Made by a program: the position numbers and the translations under genes. Below are positions 16,805-23,922 of a DNA stretch of 25,009 nt, piece after piece. The DNA is from JAYEIA01 sp034659855 (GTDB lineage Bacteria; Bacteroidota; Bacteroidia; Bacteroidales; JAADGE01). Every line of letters begins with the position of its first letter. Within the stretch, counting starts at the first letter, position 1. The notes below the pieces were generated by a model, which was given only the letters and a program-made list of their open reading frames with translations, did not search any database and had not been told where the DNA came from. Where the stretch lies: positions 1 through 25,009 of the forward strand of contig JAYEIA010000272.1 of NCBI GenBank assembly GCA_034659855.1. Direction: 5' to 3'.

Positions 16805-16836
16805 AAAAAAAGAGATACCTTCCGGTATCTTTTTTT
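16805..16836 (-). terminator. Bidirectional terminator between maeB and the acyl-CoA dehydrogenase gene
   Basis: The stem AGATACC / GGTATCT with tetraloop TTCC (16813-16830) has an A run before it and a T run after it, so it can end transcripts from both strands. Its main use is probably for the minus-strand etfBA-acyl-CoA dehydrogenase unit, whose last stop codon is about 32 bases away. Confidence 0.82.
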
Positions 16837-16867
16837 ATAATCTGTATGAAATTCTGCAAAACACTAT

Positions 16868-18589
16868 TTATTGCTTCTTCTGAAACAAGTTCAAATCTTT
16901 CATATTGGAATTAGAAATATATTCAAGACTTTGTTTATTTTCTGCAAAATATTTCTTTATAAATATTTCAGAATATACTTTATAATCATCATTAGAATCA
17001 GCATTTATCAACAATAAATAGCCCATAATAATATTTCCTGCCATTTCAACCAATCGTCTGGCATGAAAATCAGCAAATTCTTTATCTCCTTTTTCTTTTA
17101 CTTCTCCGGATGCTTCTATAAAATCCAAAGTCATTTGAATTAATTTTCGACTCAAATAATCAACATCTTCATTTATTTCATGCTTGGCATATTCTTTGAT
17201 TTGCTTCAAATAACCTTTGTTATCCACCCCGCGTATTGCTGCCACAACCTGAAGTTGTGAAGTCCCTTCATAAATTGAGGTAATTCTTGCATCTCTGTAA
17301 TAACGCTCGGCGGCATAATCTTTCATGTATCCGGAACCTCCGAGAACTTGTATGGCATCGTAAGTATTTTGATTAGAATACTCACTGGCAAAAAGTTTCA
17401 CAATAGGAGTAAAAATATCAGCTAAACGCTTATATTTTTTTAATTCCTTGCGCTCCTCCGGCGTTAACTTTCTTTCTTTGGATATATGCTCATAAAGTTT
17501 ATAAATATCCGTAAAGCGAGCGGTTTCGTATAAGAGTGTTCTGGAAGCGATGGTTTTCACCTTCATCAAAGAAAGCATTTCATAAACCGCCGGGAATTTA
17601 ATAATCGGTTTCCCGAATTGCTCACGTTCCAAAGCATAGTTGTATGCTTCTCGGTATGCAGCCTCACAAAGCCCTACGCCTTGTGCTCCAATTCCGAGTC
17701 GAGCACCGTTCATAAGCGACATCACGTACTTGATTAAGCCCATTTTACGGTCTCCGATTAGTTTTGCCGGGGCATTGTCATAAACCAATTCACAGGTAGG
17801 TGATCCTTTAATTCCGAGTTTATTCTCAATTCGTCGGATCTTAACGGCTTTGGTCGTTCGTTCGTACAGAAACATGGAAAGCCCTCGTGCATCAGTTGTA
17901 CCGCCTTCGGTTCTTGCCAACACCAGTGATAAATCGGCATCACCATTAGTGATAAACCGTTTCACTCCGTTCAAGTACCAAGTATCGGTCTCTTCATTAT
18001 AGCTTGCTTTAATATCCCCTTTAAGATTAACGGATTGCAAGTCTGAACCGGCATCCGGCTCAGTTAATGCCATAGCGGCAGAAGCTCCGTCATGAAAGCG
18101 AGGAAGGTATTCTGCTTTGATCTCCTCTGAAGCGAATTCATTTATAGTTTCGGCACAATCCTGCAATCCCCATATATTCACAAATCCGGCATCAGCCCGT
18201 GAAACAATTTCGGCAGTCATGGTAAAGGGTACCAAGGAAAAATTGAGCCCGTTATATTTTCGAGGAAGCGTCATTCCGATAAGTCCGGCATTTTTTAAGG
18301 CTTCATAATTCTCTTGTGTTCCTTTAGCCCATACCACTTCATTATCCACAATCTCCGGTCCGGATTGGTCAACGCCTTCTGCATTTTTTTCAATAATATT
18401 CCCGGTAATGTCACCGACTATTTCCAATACTTTGTCATAACTGTCCAAGGCATCTTCCACATTTATCGGCGCATCATCAAATTTATCTTTTTCTTTAAAG
18501 TTTCGCTCTTTTAGCTCAATTATCTTCTTCATCAGCGGGTGATTAAGATGATAATGAAGGTCTTTATTATCTGTATAAAAATTAGGCAT
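16868..18589 (-). CDS. Acyl-CoA dehydrogenase (long Bacteroidota form)
   Basis: An FAD-dependent enzyme that introduces the alpha-beta double bond in acyl-CoA and passes electrons to ETF. At 573 residues it exceeds the ~380 of classical members because of an N-terminal extension (about 1-45), an insert near 365-390 (charged, KERKLTPEERKELKK) and a C-terminal helical extension after 450. Core motifs are intact: ALTEPDAGSD (174-183, FAD/substrate site), WYLNGVKRFITNG (204-216), EREQFGKPI (321-329), QVLGGSGY (414-421) and the catalytic base E441 in YEGTSQLQ. It starts 7 bases after the etfA stop, so it is co-transcribed with its electron acceptor. Chain-length preference is unknown. A terminator follows the stop codon. 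Confidence 0.94.
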   Translation of the reverse strand: MPNFYTDNKDLHYHLNHPLMKKIIELKERNFKEKDKFDDAPINVEDALDSYDKVLEIVGDITGNIIEKNAEGVDQSGPEIVDNEVVWAKGTQENYEALKNAGLIGMTLPRKYNGLNFSLVPFTMTAEIVSRADAGFVNIWGLQDCAETINEFASEEIKAEYLPRFHDGASAAMALTEPDAGSDLQSVNLKGDIKASYNEETDTWYLNGVKRFITNGDADLSLVLARTEGGTTDARGLSMFLYERTTKAVKIRRIENKLGIKGSPTCELVYDNAPAKLIGDRKMGLIKYVMSLMNGARLGIGAQGVGLCEAAYREAYNYALEREQFGKPIIKFPAVYEMLSLMKVKTIASRTLLYETARFTDIYKLYEHISKERKLTPEERKELKKYKRLADIFTPIVKLFASEYSNQNTYDAIQVLGGSGYMKDYAAERYYRDARITSIYEGTSQLQVVAAIRGVDNKGYLKQIKEYAKHEINEDVDYLSRKLIQMTLDFIEASGEVKEKGDKEFADFHARRLVEMAGNIIMGYLLLINADSNDDYKVYSEIFIKKYFAENKQSLEYISNSNMKDLNLFQKKQ

Positions 18590-18596
18590 ATCCTAT

Positions 18597-19616
18597 TTAT
18601 TTTGAGTTCTTTTTGTAAAATTCTATCAATTTGGGTACAACTGTAGCAATATCTCCGTGTATATTATAATCCGCAATATTGGAGATGGGTGCATTTTTGT
18701 CTGTATTTATTGAGACAATAATTGCCGACTCATCCATACCCACTCGGTGTTGTACAGCTCCCGAAATTCCGCAAGCTATGTATAGTTTGGGCCTGACTGT
18801 TGTACCGGTTTGTCCGATTTGTCTTTCGTGTTCTACAAACCCGGCATCAACGGCAGCCCTTGAGCCCCCGACTTCTGCTCCGAGTGTATCAGCCAATTCA
18901 TAGAGCATTTTGAAATTCTCTTTGGAACCTACACCATAGCCACCGGCAACGACTATTTGGGCTCCCTTAATATTGACTTTATTGGCTTCAATATGGCGTT
19001 CTATAATTTCCACCACAAAGTCCTCATCGCTCACGGCACTGTTCACATCAACTGTTTTGAGTTCGCCTTGGTGATTTTCGTCATAAACTTCCATTTTCAT
19101 TACACCCTCTCTGACCGTAGCCATTTGCGGATGCATTTCAGGATTTACAATCGTAGCAATAATATTTCCTCCGAAAGCGGGTCTGTTCTGAAACAACAGA
19201 TCTTTATAAGTTGTATCGGTACGTTTGACATAATGGTCGCCAATTTCAAGGCTTGTGCAATCGGCAGTTAATCCGCAACGTAGTGCCGACGCAACGCGCG
19301 GAGCAATATCGCGGCCAATTGAGGTGGCTCCGAATAATACGATTTGCGGATCGCAGTCGGCCAGCAATTTTTTAACAATGGCTGTATGCGGTAACGTTCG
19401 GTAGGGAGATAATCTCTTATCATCAGCCATATGAACAATATCAGCACCGTATTTATAAAGCTCCTTTTCAATGGATTTCAATTCGGAGCCTATAACAATG
19501 GTTTCTAATTGGCAACCTAACTGCTCGGCAAGATTTTTCCCTTTGGTTAATAATTCTTTGCTCACGTCAGCAACAGTGGTATTTTCGATTTCGCAATAAA
19601 CAAATACGTTTTTCAT
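18597..19616 (-). CDS. etfA: Electron transfer flavoprotein subunit alpha
   Basis: Partner of EtfB; binds FAD and carries electrons from acyl-CoA dehydrogenase to the respiratory chain. An ATG at 19643 is in frame, but the ATG at 19616 gives the usual family opening MKNVFVYCEIENTTVADVS and leaves 36 bases after the etfB stop; I chose it (339 residues). The N-terminal domain is about 1-190. The C-terminal FAD domain shows VAGGYGVGS (223-231), a GSRAAVDAGF block (251-260) and the ETF-alpha signature from QIGQTGTTVRPKLYIACG (266-283) to GISGAVQHRVG. It is the second gene of the etfB-etfA-acyl-CoA dehydrogenase unit. The alternative 19643 start adds nine residues and cannot be excluded. Confidence 0.95.
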   Translation of the reverse strand: MKNVFVYCEIENTTVADVSKELLTKGKNLAEQLGCQLETIVIGSELKSIEKELYKYGADIVHMADDKRLSPYRTLPHTAIVKKLLADCDPQIVLFGATSIGRDIAPRVASALRCGLTADCTSLEIGDHYVKRTDTTYKDLLFQNRPAFGGNIIATIVNPEMHPQMATVREGVMKMEVYDENHQGELKTVDVNSAVSDEDFVVEIIERHIEANKVNIKGAQIVVAGGYGVGSKENFKMLYELADTLGAEVGGSRAAVDAGFVEHERQIGQTGTTVRPKLYIACGISGAVQHRVGMDESAIIVSINTDKNAPISNIADYNIHGDIATVVPKLIEFYKKNSK

Positions 19617-19652
19617 GCTTGTATATTTTTCGGATGTTTTCAAAACAGAAAA

Positions 19653-20528
19653 CTACCCTATAGTATGATTTTCAATTAATTCTTGAACAAAGGCTTCCAA
19701 TTCCTCGTCATTGGCCTGTATTTCTTTGGCTTCTTTGGCTTGCAAAACAATATTTTCAATAGTCTTAACTTTTGTAGGAGAACCCGACAATCCTAACCAT
19801 TTTATATCAGCATCAACATCATCTACGGTCCATTCGGTTATTTGCAAATACGGTCGGTCTTGAACAAGTTTTTTATACTCATCCGGTGTATTCTCCAACT
19901 CCGATTTGACTTTTGCATGTTTATATTTCAAAAGTTGGCCGGCATTACGAGGTCTGCAATCCGGAGCCGAACCATGGACGGTAATCATGACGGGCATTGG
20001 ACTTGACACAAGTTCTACGCCGTTTTCTAATCGCCTTTTGATTTTAATGGTGTTGTTTTCTACAGAATTTAATTCTTCGGCATACGTAATTTGCGGAATT
20101 CCTAATTTTTCGGCAGCCTGAGGCCCAACTTGTGCTGTATCTCCGTCAATAGCTTGGCGACCGGCAAAAATCATATCAAAATTACCTATTTTTTTTACGG
20201 CCTTAGATATAGCATAAGACGTAGCCAATGTATCGGAGCCGGCAAATCGGCGGTCTGTAATTAAGTAGCCTTTATCTGCTCCCCGGTATATGGCTTCTCG
20301 GATAATTTCCGCCGCTCGGGGCGGTCCCATGGTCAGAATATTTACTTCCGAGTCGGGATATTGGTCTTTAACTTGAAGTGCCAATTCTAAGGCATTCAAA
20401 TCCTCAGGATTAAAAATTGCGGGCAAAGCGGCACGTTTTATTGTTCCGTCTTCTTTCATTGTATCTTTGCCAACTTTGTGAGTATCAGGCACCTGCTTGG
20501 CAAGAACTACGATTTTGTATTTCTTCAT
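19653..20528 (-). CDS. etfB: Electron transfer flavoprotein subunit beta
   Basis: Subunit of the EtfAB heterodimer; binds AMP and contributes to the dehydrogenase docking surface. The start is set at the ATG at 20528, giving MKKYKIVVLAKQVPDTHKVG, the standard ETF-beta opening; an ATG 21 bases upstream is less likely. Its 291 residues include NPEDLNALELAL (40-51), TMGPPRA (66-72), the AGSDTLATSYA block (96-106) and the nucleotide-site motif GRQAIDGDTAQVGPQ (123-137). It is first in the minus-strand unit with etfA and the acyl-CoA dehydrogenase gene. A 103-bp repeat element lies 27 bases upstream of the start, between the gene and its probable promoter box. Confidence 0.95.
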   Translation of the reverse strand: MKKYKIVVLAKQVPDTHKVGKDTMKEDGTIKRAALPAIFNPEDLNALELALQVKDQYPDSEVNILTMGPPRAAEIIREAIYRGADKGYLITDRRFAGSDTLATSYAISKAVKKIGNFDMIFAGRQAIDGDTAQVGPQAAEKLGIPQITYAEELNSVENNTIKIKRRLENGVELVSSPMPVMITVHGSAPDCRPRNAGQLLKYKHAKVKSELENTPDEYKKLVQDRPYLQITEWTVDDVDADIKWLGLSGSPTKVKTIENIVLQAKEAKEIQANDEELEAFVQELIENHTIG

Positions 20529-20555
20529 AATTTTAATTCTATCAATCATTCAGAT

Positions 20556-20658
20556 ATACTTTAAATGGTTTAATTATTTAAAGATATAATGATACAATAC
20601 CTTGCTATTCAACAAATACACTCTTTGTAAAAGTCAAATTATTAACCGTTTAAAGTAT
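20556..20658. repeat. 103-bp-family element, copy 4
   Basis: A full copy with clean inverted ends ATACTTTAAATGGTT and AACCGTTTAAAGTAT. It differs from the 7521 copy at four positions and carries the TACACTC variant shared with the 3470 copy. It lies in the leader of etfB, so any transcript from the box at 20705-20712 would contain it and could fold through its paired ends. Confidence 0.88.
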
Positions 20659-20704
20659 ATTACTTGTCTTTACCCAAATAATTAGTTTAAATTTTAAACA
20701 AGTG

Positions 20705-20712
20705 CAAAAATA
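20705..20712 (-). promoter_or_regulatory. Possible etfB -7 promoter box
   Basis: On the minus strand this reads TATTTTTG, an exact TAnnTTTG match, about 180 bases upstream of etfB and beyond the repeat element. No convincing TTG lies at the -33 position. It is the only exact match seen in the etfB upstream region. Confidence 0.45.
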
Positions 20713-21004
20713 GAATAAATTAAATGTTCTCATAAATTATCTTTACAGATATGGTTCACAAAGCCATTCAAGGCACTATACTACAAAGGCTTGCAAGATA
20801 TTTTCATTTGTATGCAAGCATAATATTTTTTGAATGAATGAGTCATAATTGTATTTTGCAAGCTTATTAATAATCTTCAACGAGATATAGAAATAAAAAA
20901 AGTATTTTTCACCACTACCATCTATCAAATAAATTTAATGCAGATGATTCCGGTAAAAAACACTTCTTAAATAAACTGCCGTATAAGTTTATGTATTTTC
21001 TACA
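20713..21004. other. Non-coding spacer between the etf unit and the acyl-CoA synthetase gene
   Basis: An AT-rich stretch without a credible gene. The hexamer TGCAAG occurs at least three times in about 80 bases (20790-20870) in both halves of short imperfect palindromes such as ATGCAAGCAT. No stem with a T tract was seen after the synthetase gene, so its termination is unexplained. Confidence 0.4.
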
Positions 21005-22666
21005 CTATTTTAACTCATACATAAAACGCTTAATACTTTTCTTCGGGGTTTTCTCAAACTCGTTGGGATAGAGCCTGACTTGCACAATTTTTTTGTAAGC
21101 CGGCAAGTGTTCATTAATTTTTGGTTTTAAATCTGAAATTATCCGTTTAATATCCGAGTCCGAATAGCCTTCAGCATCTATTGCTTCATAATCGGGATAG
21201 ACCAAAGCTACCAATTTATTTTTTTCGTTTGCAACAACCACTGACTCTCCGACATAAGACATATTATTAATTATTGCCTCTATCTCTTCAGGATAAATGT
21301 TTTCTCCGGAAGACCCGAGAATCATACTTTTATTTCTTCCGCGAATATATATAAAGTCATCTCTGATAACTCCTAAATCGCCGGTACTCAACCAACCATC
21401 TTCCGACAAAACTTCTTTCGTCGCTTCTTCATTTTTATAATAGCCGTACATTACATTTTCTCCTTTCACCTTTATTTCTCCCACTTTGTTTTCAGGATCA
21501 TCGGACTCAATTTTAGCAATTAAAGGAGTAATCACTTTGCCTGCCGATCCCGGTTTTGTTGTACTCCAATGCTCATACCCTATCAACGGACCACATTCAG
21601 TCATACCGTAACCAACGGTATATCTGAATTTTATTTTATCAAAAAATTCTCCCACCTCCTTACTCAAAGGAGCTCCTCCAAGAACAATTTGCTGAAAATT
21701 ATTTCCGAAAGCTTGTTCCAGCTTTTCCCTGATTTTTTTATAAACCAGCTGATTCAAAACGGGAATTTTAAACATTAACTTAATCGAAGGTTTGGAAACC
21801 ATGGGTAAGATTTGCTTTTTATATATTTTCTCCATTATCAAGGGGACTGAAAATATAACTTCGGGACGAATATCAGCAAAAGCTTTCAAAATGACTTCAG
21901 GTGTAGGAATTCGTTGCAAGAAATGAATATATGCTCCTTTTGAAAAGGGCCACAAAAAATCAAAAGCACAGCCGAAGGAATGTGCTAAAGGTAAAAATGA
22001 AACAATTTGATTACCACTCTTAATTTCAAGGTTTTCCCAGGCAAATTTAACATTTACGGATAGACTGTTCAATGGTAGCATCACCCCTTTTGAAAAGCCG
22101 GTTGTTCCTGAAGTATAACTTATTACTCCGAGTTCTTTATTGGAAATTTCAGGATATTTGACCGCATCGTAGCCAAACTCTTTTCCATACTTTTTCTCAA
22201 AAAGAACATCCAGTTTATCAAAGACTTCCCGAACCTGAGCTTTTCTTCTTTGAATTAATATACTATAATCTTTCAGAGAAATAATTGCTTTAACTTTTGG
22301 CATTTCATTCTCATCAACATTATTCCAAATACTGTCATCAACAAATAAAGCAACGGAATCAGAATGATTGACGATATGATGAATATCCTTTGGATGAAAA
22401 TCAGCAAGAATAGGAACAATAACTGCTCCATACGATATTGCTGACAAATATATAATCCCCCAACGTGCAGAATTCTTTCCGATCACGGCAATTTTATCTC
22501 CTTTTTGCACACCACATTCTTCAAACATAATATGGAAACGTGCAATTTTTTTTGCAACTTCACCATAGGTAAATGACTCTCCCTTATAATTTGCCAAAGC
22601 CTTTTGATTCCAATGTTTTTTTATCGGCTCTTCAATATAACTTTTTATATAATTCTTCTCTGTCAT
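21005..22666 (-). CDS. Acyl-CoA synthetase (AMP-forming; long-chain fatty acid-CoA ligase-like)
   Basis: Activates a carboxylic acid, probably a fatty acid, to acyl-CoA through an acyl-adenylate. The 553 residues show the adenylate-forming motifs in order: P-loop-like YTSGTTGFSKG (184-194), FLPLAHSFG (A4 region), VGYGMTECGPLIGYE (A5), LSTGDLG (A7), RGRNKSMILGSSGENIYPEEIE (A8) and a late KTPKKSIKR with the catalytic lysine (A10). Length and the 'GENIYPEEIE' wording fit FadD-type ligases rather than acetyl-CoA synthetase. It lies on the same strand as etfBA and the acyl-CoA dehydrogenase gene, 455 bases upstream of etfB, so it is probably a functional neighbour with its own transcript. Chain length is inferred. 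Confidence 0.9.
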   Translation of the reverse strand: MTEKNYIKSYIEEPIKKHWNQKALANYKGESFTYGEVAKKIARFHIMFEECGVQKGDKIAVIGKNSARWGIIYLSAISYGAVIVPILADFHPKDIHHIVNHSDSVALFVDDSIWNNVDENEMPKVKAIISLKDYSILIQRRKAQVREVFDKLDVLFEKKYGKEFGYDAVKYPEISNKELGVISYTSGTTGFSKGVMLPLNSLSVNVKFAWENLEIKSGNQIVSFLPLAHSFGCAFDFLWPFSKGAYIHFLQRIPTPEVILKAFADIRPEVIFSVPLIMEKIYKKQILPMVSKPSIKLMFKIPVLNQLVYKKIREKLEQAFGNNFQQIVLGGAPLSKEVGEFFDKIKFRYTVGYGMTECGPLIGYEHWSTTKPGSAGKVITPLIAKIESDDPENKVGEIKVKGENVMYGYYKNEEATKEVLSEDGWLSTGDLGVIRDDFIYIRGRNKSMILGSSGENIYPEEIEAIINNMSYVGESVVVANEKNKLVALVYPDYEAIDAEGYSDSDIKRIISDLKPKINEHLPAYKKIVQVRLYPNEFEKTPKKSIKRFMYELK

Positions 22667-22771
22667 AATTTAATTATTTATAGTTTAACTTTTCAAACCG
22701 GAGAGTTTCTACATTAAAATAGCTGTTGACTTCATAATAATAAAAATAAACACCCTCTTTTCAAGAAAGTA

Positions 22772-22779
22772 CAAAGATA
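22772..22779 (-). promoter_or_regulatory. Possible -7 promoter box of the acyl-CoA synthetase gene
   Basis: On the minus strand TATCTTTG matches TAnnTTTG, 105 bases upstream of the ATG. TTG candidates upstream are at non-standard spacing (12 or 26 bases), so support is moderate. Confidence 0.45.
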
Positions 22780-22941
22780 TAAAAAACAGACCAATTAATA
22801 AAAACCAATCAAATACCCTAAGTCATCCCACGGTTACTGCCTATTCCATTTTAGAACAAATAAGTCGATAACTATTCAAATACGAATTATCTCTATTCTA
22901 TGCCTTTCTTTGAAATTTCGTTTTAATCAAGCATTAATACT

Positions 22942-23137
22942 CAACCGCCATCAATAGACTAAAAATAAAATGGTTACTCACTCTTATTTTATAATATTAT
23001 TGTGTTCGTGAGGGCTTCGCCGTTCTTTTCGTCCTGTTTATCTCTGAAAAATTATTCCGTAGCTCCGGCTATGCAAGAATTTTTCAAAGAAAAACAAAAA
23101 TAACTAATATTCTTAATATGCATCTTAATAGCGGTTG
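22942..23137. repeat. Putative inverted-repeat-ended unit containing a long hairpin
   Basis: The left end CAACCGCCATCAA (22942-22954) is matched, with two differences, by the reverse complement of TTAATAGCGGTTG (23125-23137). The ~196-base interval has no gene but contains a GC-richer patch (about 23005-23035, with GGCTTCGCC) and the strong hairpin at 23046-23085. It may be a small mobile or REP-like unit. Only one copy is seen here. Confidence 0.45.
23046..23085. repeat. Eighteen-pair hairpin in intergenic DNA
   Basis: GAAAAATTATTCCGTAGC pairs with GCTATGCAAGAATTTTTC around the loop TCCG, with two mismatches and one G-T pair in 18 positions. Neither strand has a T tract after it, so it is unlikely to be a simple terminator. 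It shares the word ATTCCGTAG with the repeats at 434 and 686. Confidence 0.75.
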
Positions 23138-23187
23138 AACATAACCTATCATTAGATTATGATTTTGCTCGACTCTGCGTAGAAACA

Positions 23188-23829
23188 CTATTTGGGATTT
23201 TTTGCATAATATCGGCAAAACGCTTGCAGACCACAAGATTCACACTTGGGTTTGCGGGCTAAGCAGGTATATCTGCCGTGCAGTATAAGCCAATGGTGAG
23301 CAATGGCTATATGCTTCTCCGGAATATGTTTTACCAATTGTTTTTCGGTTTCCAAGGGAGTTTTTGAATTGGTTGTCAGCCCTATACGTTCCGAAACTCT
23401 GAACACGTGCGTATCAACAGCCATTGCCGGCTTGTCAAAGATTACCGAAACTATGACATTGGCCGTTTTACGACCTACGCCGGGCAGCTTTTGTAATTCC
23501 TTGATTTCTGAAGGCATTTCATTATTAAAGTCGGAAATAAACATGCGTGCCATACCGACCAGATGTTTGGCTTTGTTGTTGGGATATGAGCAGCTGCGTA
23601 TATACTCGAATATTTCTTCCGGTTCGGCTTGTGCCATATGCTCAGCATCCGGATAACGCTCAAACAAGTCGGGTGTAATTTTATTTACTCGCTTATCGGT
23701 GCATTGAGCTGATAATATTACAGAAACCAAAAGTTCAAATGAATTGGAATAATTCAACTCGGTTTCGGCAACCGGTTGGTTCTTTTGAAAATAGTCTATG
23801 ACCAACTTATATCTTTCTTTTTTCGTCAT
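23188..23829 (-). CDS. nth: Endonuclease III (DNA glycosylase / AP lyase)
   Basis: Base-excision repair enzyme that removes oxidised pyrimidines and nicks abasic sites. The start is placed at the ATG at 23829 (MTKKERYKLVIDYFQ, 213 residues), the usual Nth length. The in-frame ATG at 23874 lies upstream of the promoter -7 box and is rejected. Features include the FELLVSVILSAQCTD opening, the helix-hairpin-helix LPGVGRKTA with the catalytic lysine, VDTHVFRV with the catalytic aspartate, and the 4Fe-4S motif C-x6-C-x2-C-x5-C (CLARKPKCESCGLQAFC) at the C-terminus. All key residues are present. It is transcribed away from the S46 peptidase gene, with closely packed promoter boxes between them. Confidence 0.96.
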   Translation of the reverse strand: MTKKERYKLVIDYFQKNQPVAETELNYSNSFELLVSVILSAQCTDKRVNKITPDLFERYPDAEHMAQAEPEEIFEYIRSCSYPNNKAKHLVGMARMFISDFNNEMPSEIKELQKLPGVGRKTANVIVSVIFDKPAMAVDTHVFRVSERIGLTTNSKTPLETEKQLVKHIPEKHIAIAHHWLILHGRYTCLARKPKCESCGLQAFCRYYAKNPK

Positions 23830-23863
23830 TTGTTTCACTTTTAGTGCAAAACTAATATTTTTG
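23829..23863 (+). promoter_or_regulatory. Possible promoter of the S46 peptidase gene
   Basis: TATTTTTG at 23856-23863 matches TAnnTTTG, with TTTG at 23829-23832 (23 bases, slightly long spacing). The box is separated by one base from the nth -7 box on the other strand. The leader would be about 50 bases. Confidence 0.5.
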
Positions 23864-23874
23864 TACAAATACAA
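23847..23874 (-). promoter_or_regulatory. Promoter of nth
   Basis: On the minus strand TAGTTTTG (23847-23854) matches TAnnTTTG, with TTG at 23872-23874 after 17 bases. Transcription would start near 23840, only about ten bases before the ATG at 23829, which supports the shorter nth start. Confidence 0.62.
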
Positions 23875-23922
23875 TAATATTTATATTTTTTTAAAAATTA
23901 TAAACTAAAATAACAAATATTT

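Noticed and set aside
23046..23085. Hairpin as the terminator of nth
   Set aside because: It is about 100 bases past the nth stop codon and has no T tract on the minus strand.
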